DNA of 64,000 nucleotides from Sabulibacter ruber (lineage in GTDB: Bacteria > Bacteroidota > Bacteroidia > Cytophagales > Hymenobacteraceae). The number at the start of each line of letters is the position of its first letter. The stretch's first letter is position 1. Below, piece after piece: positions 38,139 through 47,900 of the stretch. The notes under the pieces were generated by a model. It saw only the letters and a list, made by a program, of their open reading frames with translations, was not told the DNA's origin and made no database searches. The DNA is taken from positions 62,001 through 126,000 of the forward strand of contig NZ_JAFFID010000003.1 of NCBI RefSeq assembly GCF_017355955.1. Reading direction: 5' to 3'. The translations under genes and the position numbers were made by a program.

Positions 38139-38588
38139 ATGAAAAAGATAGTTCTTGCTCTAACATTGCTGATTTTGGCTACAGTTTGCTACAGCCAGGC
38201 ACCGATAACACCCCCTTCAACTCCAGAGCCTGCGAAGGGAACAAAAGAATATTACTTACAAAGAAGCAAAGTCAAAAAAACCAAAGGCTGGATCTTTACA
38301 CCAGGCGGTCTAGTGCTCACTGGCCTTGGCTGGTCAATGGCTGTAGGTGAAACACGTAATTCTATTGCTACCCTAGGGGAGGATAAAAACAATGGTGCTT
38401 TTTCGTCTCTTCTCATTTTAGCGGGAGTAGGATCATTTATTGGGGGCACCATCTCCTTTATTTCGGCCGGTCACAACAAGAGAAAAGCCAGAGCCTTGGA
38501 GGTTGGCTTTGAACAGGTACCCCTTCCCCCACATGGATCCTTAAATGCTACGGCGGTACCTCAGGTAAGCTACAAGATTATATTCTGA
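38139..38588 (+). CDS. Small exported protein, paralogue 3
   Basis: 149 residues and alignable to paralogue 2 along its whole length without gaps of note: shared MKKIVLALT start, KGTKEYYL, GWIFTPGG, two hydrophobic segments, NKRKARAL, GFEQVPLPPHG and a terminal Phe. The upstream 14 bases (AAACTCATCATCATG) are also identical to those before paralogue 2, so the duplicated unit includes the ribosome-binding region. Function unknown. Confidence 0.75.
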   Translation: MKKIVLALTLLILATVCYSQAPITPPSTPEPAKGTKEYYLQRSKVKKTKGWIFTPGGLVLTGLGWSMAVGETRNSIATLGEDKNNGAFSSLLILAGVGSFIGGTISFISAGHNKRKARALEVGFEQVPLPPHGSLNATAVPQVSYKIIF

Positions 38589-38919
38589 ATTTCCACCGAA
38601 CGTCCAATCTGTTTACGCTCTCCTTTTTGTAAAAGAAAGGTTGTGCCCTTGGCAAAGCCCGAAATAAGCCTTCTGTTTTCGACTCGTTTTCTGTAAAGGA
38701 AGCCATAAACAGTAAAAACAAAGAGCTCTTCTACTGCGCTTTGTTAACCTAGATTAATGCATTCTGCTGAAAAGCGTTTCATTTTTGTGTCTTTGGAATA
38801 ATCAGTTAAACTTAGCACCACTATCTTGAAAGAGTAGAGAGCAGAAGCATTTCTTCTTCACCTATTCTGCCACCAGATTGAAAGTGCACCAGTCATCTAC
38901 CTCCAACAGCTACATAAAA
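38589..38919. other. Intergenic region before the decarboxylase
   Basis: 331 bases, one dispersed repeat (38671-38712). TGTCTTTG (38788-38795) is a one-mismatch -7 candidate. No gene was seen. Confidence 0.5.
38671..38712. repeat. Dispersed inverted repeat, copy 12
   Basis: TTCTGTTTTCGACTCGTTTTC then AAAGGAAGCCATAAACAG. Confidence 0.5.
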
Positions 38920-40356
38920 ATGAACGATCAACTAAAAACTGACCTTTCTAACCTTGGCTCTTTGCTGGAAAAAGTAAAAGAGCAAAGCCTTGCCTACCTT
39001 GACCAGCTACCGGAAAGACCTACGTCTGTCACCCAAAAACCTCGTGATAAAGAAAGCCTTCAGGATCATGGGTTGGGGGGCTCTGCAGCACTGGAGTTAT
39101 TCAACAGCCAATATGAGGACCTTCTGGTAGCTTCTGGCGGACCGAGGTATTGGGGATTTGTAACGGGCGGCTCCACCCCGGCTTCTATCATGGGAGATTG
39201 GTTGGCTACGGTGTATGACCAGAACACCCAATCGGTGAAGGGACAGGGCGATGTCTCTGCCGCCATAGAGGTAGACACCGTTCACCTGCTGCTTGATCTG
39301 TTCAACTTACCCCAAGACTTCCTGGGAGGCTTTGTGACCGGAGCTACCATGTCTAACTTCACCTGTCTGGCTGTGGCCCGGCAATGGGTTGGGAAAGAAC
39401 TGGGCCATGATTTCTCCAAGGAAGGGGTTACCCAGAAAATCAACGTGCTGACGGCCACGCCGCATTCCTCGTCTATCAAATCGATGGCTATGTTGGGCAT
39501 GGGCAGCAACAACTTCACCAAAGTGGAGGTGCTGCCCGGAAACCGGGAAGCATTGGATGTGCAGGATCTGGAGCTAAAGATCCAGGACCTGAAAGGCCAG
39601 CCATTCATCCTCATCTCCAGTGCCGGCACCGTGAACACCGTTGACTTTGATGATTTCAAGGCTATTGCCGCCCTGAAAGCCAAATACAACTTCTGGTGGC
39701 ACATTGATGCCGCTTTTGGTGGATTTGCCGCCTGTTCCCCTAAGTTCCGGCATTTGGTGGACGGCTGGGAAACCGCCGACAGCATTACCATTGACAACCA
39801 CAAATGGATGAATGTGCCCTATGAAAGTGCCTTCTTCCTGGTAAAAGAAAAACACCGGCTGCTGCAAACCGAGACGTTCCAGAACTCCAATGCCCCTTAT
39901 CTGGGCGATCCGCTGGCCAACTTCAATTATCTGAACTTCCTGCCAGAAAACTCAAGGCGTTTAAGGGCCTTGCCGGTCTGGTTTACCTTGAACGCGTACG
40001 GCAGAAGCGGGTACCAAGCCATTGTAGAGAATTCCGTGGAGATGGCCAACCTGCTTGACAAATTCATCCAGCAAAGCAGTGCGTTTGATCTGTTAGCCCC
40101 TACCCGACTCAACAACGTATGCTTCACCCTGCAGGGAGAGGAAAGCCAGGAGCATGTTGCTGAATTTCTCACCCAACTCAATGCCACCGGCAAGGTATTC
40201 ATGACGCCTACCGTGTACAACGGGAAGAAAGGAATCAGGGCCTCGTTGGTGAACTGGCGCACCACGGCACAGGATGTGGCTCTGGTGACCGAAGAAATGC
40301 AACGGGTTTTCAAAGCTGTTTTAGAGAAACGTACGTCGGTGCAGCCCACGGTATAA
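38920..40356 (+). CDS. PLP-dependent group II amino acid decarboxylase
   Basis: 478 residues, fold type I. Features are WGFVTGGSTPASIMGDWLA near the N-terminus, FVTGATMSNFTCLAVAR, the PLP-ring His in AATPHSSSIK-type context, the Asp in WWHIDAAFGGFAA and the Schiff-base lysine in SITIDNHKWMNVPYESAFF. This is the glutamate/tyrosine/aromatic decarboxylase group; the substrate cannot be assigned. The ATG at 38920 is used; an in-frame TTG at 38878 would add 14 residues. It is monocistronic, between a terminator and a repeat-bearing spacer. Confidence 0.87.
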   Translation: MNDQLKTDLSNLGSLLEKVKEQSLAYLDQLPERPTSVTQKPRDKESLQDHGLGGSAALELFNSQYEDLLVASGGPRYWGFVTGGSTPASIMGDWLATVYDQNTQSVKGQGDVSAAIEVDTVHLLLDLFNLPQDFLGGFVTGATMSNFTCLAVARQWVGKELGHDFSKEGVTQKINVLTATPHSSSIKSMAMLGMGSNNFTKVEVLPGNREALDVQDLELKIQDLKGQPFILISSAGTVNTVDFDDFKAIAALKAKYNFWWHIDAAFGGFAACSPKFRHLVDGWETADSITIDNHKWMNVPYESAFFLVKEKHRLLQTETFQNSNAPYLGDPLANFNYLNFLPENSRRLRALPVWFTLNAYGRSGYQAIVENSVEMANLLDKFIQQSSAFDLLAPTRLNNVCFTLQGEESQEHVAEFLTQLNATGKVFMTPTVYNGKKGIRASLVNWRTTAQDVALVTEEMQRVFKAVLEKRTSVQPTV

Positions 40357-40418
40357 GTTTGCCCTTCCCTGTAACCATAGGCTGGCCTGATTTCCTGAAC
40401 CACTTCACACTACCATAA

Positions 40419-40454
40419 AACAGCAAAGGCAAGCGTATGCTTGCCTTTGCTGTT
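40419..40454. terminator. Bidirectional terminator
   Basis: 16-bp perfect arms AACAGCAAAGGCAAGC / GCTTGCCTTTGCTGTT between two convergent genes (decarboxylase and the Spy-like protein). Confidence 0.85.
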
Positions 40455-40478
40455 CATCAACCTATCTCCTATTCAAAC

Positions 40479-40970
40479 TTAGCCATTCTGTTGATTCTGG
40501 CGAAGCTCTTTGCCTCTCTGTTCTACCCCTCGTTTCTGCACTTTTCTTTCAAAACGAGTCCGTTTTTCCTGGCGGTTTACCTCCAGTTTGGCGTATTGTT
40601 CTTTGGTCAGAATTTGCTTCAGTTCTGCTTCCCACTTAGCGTGAGCTTCTTTTTTAAAGCCTTTGTTCTGACCATCTCGTTTCTCCCCTGGCTGGCGATT
40701 TGCCCGCAATTGCTCCCGTTCTCTGCTTTGTTGCAGGAATAAATTATTGATTCTTTTTTCCTGCGCTTCGGTTAAATTCAGTTGTTTGTCTAAACGGGCG
40801 GTACGGTCGGCGGCAAATTGTTCGGGAGTTTTCTTTTCTTTCTGCCCCTGGCTTCTTTCGCCCCGCTGCTCAAAGCGGGGCTTTCGGCCCTCTTGTGGTA
40901 GCGTAGTCTGGGCGAAGGAACTTCCGGCTATCAAAATGCCCATAGAGAGCATGGCTATCATCTTTTTCAT
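40479..40970 (-). CDS. Spy/CpxP-like periplasmic protein
   Basis: 163 residues. Signal peptide MKKMIAMLSMGILIAGSSFA, then a highly basic, Gln/Arg-rich helical protein with two LTxxQ-type motifs, LNLTEAQEKRI and ILTKEQYAKLE, characteristic of Spy/CpxP envelope-stress chaperones. The ATG at 40970 is used since it begins a clean signal peptide; the frame is open upstream but codes no sensible N-terminus. It lies 157 bases from the MotB-like gene; membership in that locus is doubtful. Confidence 0.75.
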   Translation of the reverse strand: MKKMIAMLSMGILIAGSSFAQTTLPQEGRKPRFEQRGERSQGQKEKKTPEQFAADRTARLDKQLNLTEAQEKRINNLFLQQSREREQLRANRQPGEKRDGQNKGFKKEAHAKWEAELKQILTKEQYAKLEVNRQEKRTRFERKVQKRGVEQRGKELRQNQQNG

Positions 40971-41127
40971 CTTAGTTCTGATAAAGGGGTATGCTGTGTT
41001 ACTCAACCAAAGCAGCAGGCCTTTCCTGCCTGGTTTCTTGGTTCTATTCAAAGTGCGTGCCAAAAACCTCTCATCACCCCGCTTATCGCACATCCAACTC
41101 AGAACTATTGGTACTGGTACCCGATGA

Positions 41128-41787
41128 TTACTTGATTCTTCTTGTATCCAGCGTGCCCACCTTAGGCAGAATCTGGATCACAAACCGACGGTCCCTCACG
41201 TCACCGGTACGCCCGGCTCCTTCAAAGCCGCTGCCCGAGGCGATGAGCTCAATCCGGTCCTTCGGGAATTTGATGCCGGCGTTTTGCCAGAACTGCAGCA
41301 AAGACAAGGCGCGTTTATAACTCAGTTCCAGGGCGTAATCACGCTGGGTGATGTTGCGGGGATCGCCCTGCGGGAAACTGGCGGCCCGTCCGTCAATCAC
41401 AATCAGGTACTTCACATCAGATCCCTTGATGGAGTTGATCACGCGGCTCAGCTCCTGCCCCGCCCGGCGCAAAGGCACCAAAGAACGCTGCGGAATGGTG
41501 GCGCTGCTCTGCGGAAACAAAACATCTACCAGCAATTCATGGCGTTTATAGCGCTCATTATAGTAAAAGTACCGGCTGTCTAGCCTTGAAAGGGCGGCTT
41601 TGATCTCGTCCAGTTTCCGTTTCTCCTGCACCTCTACCTGCAACAGTTCAATGTTGCGGCGGTTTTCGGCGTCTTTATCCCGAAACATCTTGAAACTGAG
41701 CACAAACAGCACCAGCATGATCAGGAACAGGGCTGTCATGAGGTCCACGTAGCTGGGCCAGAAAAAGTCTTGGTCTTGTTTATTCAT
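41128..41787 (-). CDS. MotB/ZorB-like protein with OmpA-type domain
   Basis: 219 residues. A short cytosolic N-terminus leads into one helix, SYVDLMTALFLIMLVLFVLSF, whose Asp15 matches the proton-carrying Asp of MotB/ExbD/ZorB proteins. A coiled linker (35-75) precedes an OmpA/MotB-like peptidoglycan-binding domain (DVLFPQSSATIP, YLIVIDGRAASFPQGD, LSYKRALSLLQFW, RIELIASGSGFEG). The expected product is the stator B subunit, anchoring a proton channel to the cell wall. The start is ATG at 41787, six bases after the stop of the MotA-like gene; a TTG directly after that stop would add two residues. Confidence 0.85.
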   Translation of the reverse strand: MNKQDQDFFWPSYVDLMTALFLIMLVLFVLSFKMFRDKDAENRRNIELLQVEVQEKRKLDEIKAALSRLDSRYFYYNERYKRHELLVDVLFPQSSATIPQRSLVPLRRAGQELSRVINSIKGSDVKYLIVIDGRAASFPQGDPRNITQRDYALELSYKRALSLLQFWQNAGIKFPKDRIELIASGSGFEGAGRTGDVRDRRFVIQILPKVGTLDTRRIK

Positions 41788-41793
41788 GCTCAA

Positions 41794-43545
41794 TTACCGC
41801 TTGCGGGGGTTGTTGGGCTGCCCGGTTCCAAAGATTCTTCCCATAGCCGCTTTGATGGGGCCAGGCTCCATGCTTTTCTCTACGTTGGCGTTCAGCACGG
41901 CCAATTGCTGCAGCAATCGCTGCTGAATCTCAGTATCGGTGTCAATCTTGCGCAGCAGCCGCTCATTGGTTTGTTTTATTTCCTGCGCCAAATCCTGCTG
42001 CTGCCGATTAAGGGTTTCCTGCTGACCCGTCAAATTCTGGAAGGGCTGCATGTAGTCCAGGATGCGCTGGTAAATGTTGTCTTCGTTCAGGCGCCTAAAG
42101 TGCTCCTGCCATTTCTCGTAGGCGTTCTGCGCATCGCGCTCCTGGTGCTGCAACCGGGCCTGCATGAGATCGGTGAGTTTTAGGGCTGCTTTATCAAAAT
42201 ACTGCTCAGTACGGCTGGCGATGGTGTCCATTTCCTCCTGGTGACGTGCGAAGAAGTCAATCTGCCGCTGGATGTTGTCATCATGCTGTTGCAGGTAACC
42301 GGGCACCTGGTCAAAGCCTTCCTGCAGTTTAGTCAACCGGCTGAGCACCTGCGTGATGTTGTGCGTGAGCTCCCCGCCCCGCTTCACCGATTCATTCAAG
42401 GCCTCCTGGTACTGCAAGAAGTTCATGAACAGGCGCTCGCTTTCCTTGATCTTGTCAAAGACCTGCAGGTTGGCGTTGGCCATCTGGGTGAACCCGATCT
42501 CGTCCAGCTTCTGAATGAATTCCTTCTGCGTGCTGATGTTATCGGTAAGGGTCTCCACAATCGGTCTAAAGCCCAGAATCTTATCCAGAAAGTCTTTGTT
42601 AAACGAATCCAGCACCGATTTCAGGTTGCCCAGGCTGGCCGCCATGTCTGAGTTAAGCTTGGGCAGCAGGTGCGTTTGCAGGAAGGTGTAGTACTCGTTC
42701 TTCAACCGGTCACGGGTACTGCGGGCGTTCTTGAGCGCGTGGTTTCCCATCAAGGTCAGGAGCAGCCCGAAGAAGCTACCGGCCATGGCAATCAATACCC
42801 CGAACAGGAAAGACGGAATGTTCTGGTCTGTGATAAAGGCATCGTCTGCTTCATTGCCCAACCCGGCCCACACAAGACTGGAAAGCCCGATGATCACGCC
42901 CGAGAAAGTGCCCAACAACCCCACGTACAAAGGCGTGGCAATGGTAGACTGCACCTCGGCTTCCAGGGCATCAGAATGGCGCTCGGCCACGTCTTTCAGG
43001 ATGTTGAAATCGGCGGCGGCTCCTTTGTTCAGGCGCAGGTATTCATTGGTACTGTTAATGATCTTCTGAAACGTGGGCGAAGAGCCCTGCACCTCAATCA
43101 GGTCAATGGTGGTGTCCTGATCATCTTGTGGGGTTGGAGTTGCCGGAGTAGCGCCTGCCTCTACCAGGTAAATGTTGCCGCTGTAGAGCTGCTGCCTGAA
43201 CTTGTCAATTCCGGTTTTATAAAACGGAACGGCATCGTTCTGGGCTTCAATGTGCAGCTCCTCGGCGTCTACCGCAATAATCCGTTTCACCACCGGGTTG
43301 GTGGCCGATCCTTCCCTGAAATTCTCCCCATACAAAAGCCTTTCCCACTGCCGTTCATACGATTCTGCCGGTACCGCCGGGGTACCCTGCTGGCGCAAGG
43401 ACCGCCTAGCCACTGAAAGTCTTTCCTCTGCCGGAAAGAGGCTTTCAATCGCTTCAATTTTGTTTTTATTGGCTTTGTACATGCGCCACTGGTATCCCAG
43501 AATGAGGATAATCAGGAGCGCTTCTAAAATAAATATTCCTTCCAT
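41794..43545 (-). CDS. MotA/ZorA-like proton channel protein with long coiled-coil tail
   Basis: 583 residues. One N-terminal helix (about 4-18), a long cytosolic insert, then a MotA/TolQ/ExbB core of two helices (205-228, ATPLYVGLLGTFSGVIIGLSSL; 244-266, PSFLFGVLIAMAGSFFGLLLTLM) preceded by an amphipathic segment with ILKDVAERHSDALEAE. The last 300 residues are almost entirely heptad-like helix. This architecture (channel plus very long cytosolic tail) is that of ZorA from Zorya defence systems more than flagellar MotA, but the ZorC, ZorD and ZorE genes are absent. It is translated just ahead of the MotB-like gene. Confidence 0.82.
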   Translation of the reverse strand: MEGIFILEALLIILILGYQWRMYKANKNKIEAIESLFPAEERLSVARRSLRQQGTPAVPAESYERQWERLLYGENFREGSATNPVVKRIIAVDAEELHIEAQNDAVPFYKTGIDKFRQQLYSGNIYLVEAGATPATPTPQDDQDTTIDLIEVQGSSPTFQKIINSTNEYLRLNKGAAADFNILKDVAERHSDALEAEVQSTIATPLYVGLLGTFSGVIIGLSSLVWAGLGNEADDAFITDQNIPSFLFGVLIAMAGSFFGLLLTLMGNHALKNARSTRDRLKNEYYTFLQTHLLPKLNSDMAASLGNLKSVLDSFNKDFLDKILGFRPIVETLTDNISTQKEFIQKLDEIGFTQMANANLQVFDKIKESERLFMNFLQYQEALNESVKRGGELTHNITQVLSRLTKLQEGFDQVPGYLQQHDDNIQRQIDFFARHQEEMDTIASRTEQYFDKAALKLTDLMQARLQHQERDAQNAYEKWQEHFRRLNEDNIYQRILDYMQPFQNLTGQQETLNRQQQDLAQEIKQTNERLLRKIDTDTEIQQRLLQQLAVLNANVEKSMEPGPIKAAMGRIFGTGQPNNPRKR

Positions 43546-43667
43546 AGGTGTTAGGTGCGTAAAGACAGCGGCTTCCTTAAAGATAGTAAACGCCGTTGTC
43601 TACTTATGCTTGATTGGTGAAAACCCGGCTCGTGAAATCTAGTGCATCGCTTTTTTAGTGTCCTCTA

Positions 43668-43692
43668 TAGAGACAAGACACTGCCTTGTCTT
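43668..43692 (+). repeat. GTAGAGACAA palindrome, copy 2
   Basis: TAGAGACAAGACACTGCC then TTGTCTT; same orientation as the copy at 19368. Confidence 0.6.
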
Positions 43693-43717
43693 CCACGTAA
43701 TCCGGTTCTTTCACAAG

Positions 43718-43758
43718 GCTGTTTTGGGGCTGTTTTTCAGAAAACAGGGAAAATACAG
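43718..43758. repeat. Dispersed inverted repeat, copy 13
   Basis: GCTGTTTTGGGGCTGTTTTT then CAGAAAACAGGGAAAATACAG; tandem with the next copy. Confidence 0.6.
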
Positions 43759-43759
43759 A

Positions 43760-43807
43760 GGAACCGTTTTGGGGCTTTTTCCTGGAAAACAGCCCCAAAA
43801 CGGTTCC
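43760..43807 (-). repeat. Dispersed inverted repeat, copy 14 (perfect), possible terminator
   Basis: Left arm GGAACCGTTTTGGGGCTTTTT and right arm AAAACAGCCCCAAAACGGTTCC form a nearly uninterrupted 20-bp stem, 30 bases past the stop of the minus-strand 330-residue protein gene. It may terminate that transcript. Confidence 0.75.
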
Positions 43808-43837
43808 TTGGCACTACAACTTCTCGCTTATTATGGC

Positions 43838-44830
43838 TTACCGGAAATCAATCCGGGCTTTTTCCTGAATCTTCCAGCCGCTACTGGTTCTGGTGAGCAC
43901 GCCGTCGCCTTGCAGGACTATGCGGCTGACCATCCGGTTAGAGGGTTTCTCAAAAGAGAAAGCATTCTCCAGCCGGTCCATGCCCTGCGAGATCACAAAG
44001 GCCTGGTTGCTGGAAAGGTTAAACCGGTAATTGATGGTAGACCTTCCGTCTGTGGGGTTGTCAATCTCCAGGTAACTGTCAGAGTCCGGTCGCTGCTGCA
44101 TCTGGTGGGTTTTAATGATGCCATCCTCCGGGATGATCGCATAGCGCGTGCGGCTCACCGGCTCTTCTGGTTGTGGCTGCGTTTGCGTTTGCGGCTGAGG
44201 CTGGGGTTGGGTTAATTCATTCAACAGGTCATCGCCTACCATGCCCACGCCAAGAGTGGCACCACCTACTGGTTGAGCCGATGCTGCGTCTACCTGCTCG
44301 CCCGGGTTGGCAGCCTCACGCCGACGGTTATCGTTTCTTCTTTGCTGCGGCGCTCTCTGCTGCTGGTTGGCAGTGCCTCCCTGCGCCTGGGGTTGTTGCC
44401 GTTGGCGGGGCTCTTGGGGGGCTTTAGGCTCCTGGGGCGGTCTTTGCTGAGGTTGCTTTTGCCTTGGTTCCTGGGGAGTTCTCTGTTGCTGAGGTTGGCC
44501 GCCCTGGTTGGAGCGTTGCTCCGGTGCCTGTTGCGCTCTGGCTTGTTGCCCCTGGGGTTGTTTCTGCCTGGGCTCCTGCTGTTGGGGAGTTCTTTGCTGG
44601 GGCGGCGTGGCCTGCGGCTGCTGGTTACCTCTGCCTTGCCGGCCATCCTGCTGCGGCTGATTCCGCTTAAGACGTTTCAGGTCTTCCTTCAGGTCCTGGA
44701 CCTCGCTTTCCAGCCTGCGGTTACGCTTCTCCAGGGACTGCACCCGCGCCAGGATTGAGGCCACTTTATAAAAGGTAAACCCTGCTACCAAAATGGCAAT
44801 TATCCCTAAAATTAAAGGTACATATGTCAT
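43838..44830 (-). CDS. Membrane-anchored Pro/Gln-rich protein with C-terminal domain
   Basis: 330 residues. One N-terminal helix (about 4-23), a charged coiled coil (about 25-57, LARVQSLEKRNRRLESEVQDL), then about 165 residues dominated by Gln, Pro and Arg (disordered), and a compact C-terminal domain (about 228-330, RYAIIPEDGIIKTHQM through GWKIQEKARIDFR) that looks like beta structure. No family was recognised. The form suggests a cytosolic tether or scaffold held at the inner membrane. It lies 84 bases after the Hsp70-like gene on the same strand, separated by a hairpin. Confidence 0.75.
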   Translation of the reverse strand: MTYVPLILGIIAILVAGFTFYKVASILARVQSLEKRNRRLESEVQDLKEDLKRLKRNQPQQDGRQGRGNQQPQATPPQQRTPQQQEPRQKQPQGQQARAQQAPEQRSNQGGQPQQQRTPQEPRQKQPQQRPPQEPKAPQEPRQRQQPQAQGGTANQQQRAPQQRRNDNRRREAANPGEQVDAASAQPVGGATLGVGMVGDDLLNELTQPQPQPQTQTQPQPEEPVSRTRYAIIPEDGIIKTHQMQQRPDSDSYLEIDNPTDGRSTINYRFNLSSNQAFVISQGMDRLENAFSFEKPSNRMVSRIVLQGDGVLTRTSSGWKIQEKARIDFR

Positions 44831-44870
44831 ACCAATGGTTCTTTATAAGAAAATATCAATGTAGAGGAAA

Positions 44871-44905
44871 GCCGAACGAAGCACTTTTAAGAAGCTCCGT
44901 TCGGC
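44871..44905 (-). terminator. Hairpin between the Hsp70-like and Pro/Gln-rich genes
   Basis: Arms GCCGAACGAAGC and GCTCCGTTCGGC pair at 11 of 12 positions. On the minus strand it is followed by a weak TTTCCTCT tract, so it could be a partial terminator or an RNA-processing or stability element inside the operon. Confidence 0.5.
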
Positions 44906-44914
44906 CTGACTGGG

Positions 44915-47900
44915 TTAAACAAATGCGCCTACCTGTTGCTGGTACAACTCTTTAGACAGCAGGTAAAGGGACTGTTTCAGTGGCATGAAGAACATGGTTT
45001 CCGGGATCAGCTCACGGTCAGATAAACCTCTGAGCGTGTCTTCCAGCACCATGGTGTAGCTGTCCTGGATGTTGGAGCGCATAAATCCCAGCACCCAGTG
45101 CGGGTCCACTTCCACGCCCATGGAACGCATCAGCGGCGCGATGTCCACATCGTCCAGCAGCATCTCCAGGCAGTTCATGACGTTTGCCAACACTTCCTGC
45201 CGGATGGCCGACGTGATCTGGCTTTTGTTCACCGCTTTCAGGGCATCTTCACCGGTTGCAACGCCAGTGGGGCGCATTATCGGGATATCCGTCAGGTCAG
45301 AAAGGTTGGTGCCTTCCAGAGCCATGGCCCCGCCGTTGGCGGTTACCTGCTTAGGATTGTCTACCAGCACCAGTTTGAAGTTAGCAGGCGGCTCCTGTCC
45401 TGTTACCTTCCGGAACACGGTTTTGGCGTAGCGCTCCACGTTAGACAGGTTATTACCGGCGCTCAGCAGCTTGATGTACAAACTACCCTGCCCGCTGAAG
45501 CAGATGTAACGCGGCACCTGCGCTCCCAGTTGTTGGGTGAGCTGCGCCAAATGGTACATCAACGCCCCGAAGTGCAGGTAGAACATCAGGCGCAGTTGCC
45601 GGGCCTGCAACAGCTGAGAGCTGTAATGCAGTTCTTTGTCATAGCTGAAAAGCAAGCTGGTAATGTCTGCCGAGCTGAAATCTGGGTTGTCCAGCGCGGT
45701 CTCCAGGAATTTTTTATACTCCTTGCCTTCCTCGGTGAGCGGAATCTGCAGCACGTGTGCCACTCCATACTGGAGCAGACCGTTGTCTTTGCTGGTTTTC
45801 ACCGAGGCAAAGCCATCGCCCCAGATATCGTTCCCCGCAAAGCGGAAAGAAGCGCTGTGCGACGGTTTGCGGTTGGTGAACAAGAGCACATCGGTGGTAC
45901 CACCTCCTATGTCCACGTTGAACAGGTTCTCGTCCTGGCTGGGCACCACCACCCCGGTTCTGGACAGGAAGTAGAACGGCGCTACAGATTCTGTGATGCA
46001 AGCCGTGTTGCGGCCGTTTTTGAACACGTTGTGGTACACACCGTCCCACACGTTCTGGAACATGTTGCGCGAATAGTCATCAAAGCTCAGGGGCGCAAAC
46101 CACACCACCTTAGTATTGGCCACGTTGCCGTGGTTCAGGACCACCTTGTTTTTGATGAGCAGCATGATCTCGGTGAAGAACGCCTCAATCCGCCGTTTGC
46201 CGGTGTTGGATAAGGTCTCGCTCCACTTCAGATCTGTATGGTACGATTGCTTGTACTGGCTCTGGTGAGTACCCTCGGTGTTGATGGAGAACCCGATGTT
46301 GATGTTCCCAAACAGGTTCGGGATCTGGTTTTCAAAGTCGATGGACTCGCAGGTGGCCGTTCTGGTAGGAAACGAATACAACGATCCGCCGGAGCCGATG
46401 AGCAACGGAATGAACTCGCGTTTCAGCAAGGTCTCCACCGCAAACAAACGCCCGAAGCCCCGCTTATGGAAACGCTGGTAATCGGTGAGGGAGCTGTCGT
46501 CTGAAGGTTTGTTCAGCATCACCAATTGCTGGTCATGGGCAGTGATGGCAAACTCCTTAGGTGCCTGGTTGGCTCCCGAAGTATAGGCGATGTGGGTGTT
46601 GGAGGTCCCGAAATCAATAGCAAAAGTAAAGTTCTGGATGCCCTGCTGCACCAGTTGGTACCGCGGCACAATCAAGGCTTTCCCGGTCACGTCCATGCCC
46701 TGGTGGGTGAGTTCCGCAAAGTCAAAGTGCGTGCCCCTGATCTCGTAGTAAGTACTACCGGCGCTGCTGTTGCTTTTCTTGGTCCGGCGTTGCTCCGTGG
46801 CTGAGATGATCCCTCCGCTGGCTTCCAGTTGTCTGCCGCCGGCATAAAACGCCAGCGAGTGGTTGCGGTTCACCAACAGCGGGTCAATGTCTTCGTCTAC
46901 CAGCATTACCTTGTAGAAGTCATTGTAGGTAGGCGCATCGGTGAACTTGTAGAACGGAAAAACGCCAATGCCCACGCGGGATTTCAGGATATACCCTTTC
47001 TCCGGGATCACCTGCCCGTTGGCATCTTTGGAGTTCATGGGGTTCTCATAGTAACTCCGCTCATACACCACGTTGCCCTGCTCCGTAGGAATCTGCAAGG
47101 TTACCCGTACATGGTTCACATCCACGTAGAAGGTAAGATGGTTGGCCAGGTCATCGGGGGTGAAATACTCAAAGTACAGGTTGGTGACCGGCAGCAGGTA
47201 GTTGAACACTTTGTCGGTGACTCCCGGTTGGTATAGCACTGTTCCGCTGTAGAACCTTTCTGTGTTCACTTCATAAGGCACCTGCACAATGCTCTCCTGC
47301 AACAGGTCATTGATGGTGAGGTACGGGTAGTTAAAACCAACGCCGGGCAACGAGCGGGCCGGAATGTCTTTGGGGTCTGAGTACCCTACCTGAGTATTCA
47401 CCGGCCACGCCAGATTGTTCACGTATTTCACGTGCGGAGCCAGACGCAAATCGGGTTTCAGCACAATAGGCCGATCTCCCGCAAACATGGGGTTAGTAGG
47501 GCGCAGGAACAGATCACTGCTGGTCACGGCGGTCTGGTCTTTCTTCACCAGAAACGTGAGATGCCCCACGTGCACCGGGTTCTGCTGGATGTCAACCAAA
47601 GGCAGGTAGTCTGAAGCGATGGCGTTCTGCCCCACCACTCCAGACATGCTGATGCTTTTCAACAGACGCTCATCCAAGGCATTGTACACCGCCGGAAACG
47701 CCTGGATAAAGGCCGGATTGGAAACGAACAGCTTGTGTATGTATTCTTTGAAATCGCGCTCCCGGTCATTCAAAGAAATGAAGTTGTTATCAAAGTACAC
47801 GCCTACGTTTTGGGCCCGGTTTATGGAAAGTGGCTGCACATTAGGCGACACAAACAGGAACGTGAGCGGCGAGGTACCACCCAGCAACTGCAGATGGCGG

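Larger units (their letters stand above)
43546..43837. other. Spacer dividing the tubulin/Hsp70 half and the channel half of the locus
   Basis: 292 bases holding the GTAGAGACAA-type palindrome copy 2 (43668-43692) and two tandem dispersed inverted repeats (43718-43758 and 43760-43807). No gene was seen. Confidence 0.6.

Noticed and set aside
41128..43545. Complete Zorya defence system
   Set aside because: Only A- and B-like components are present; no ZorC, ZorD (helicase) or ZorE (HNH) gene lies within the window next to them.
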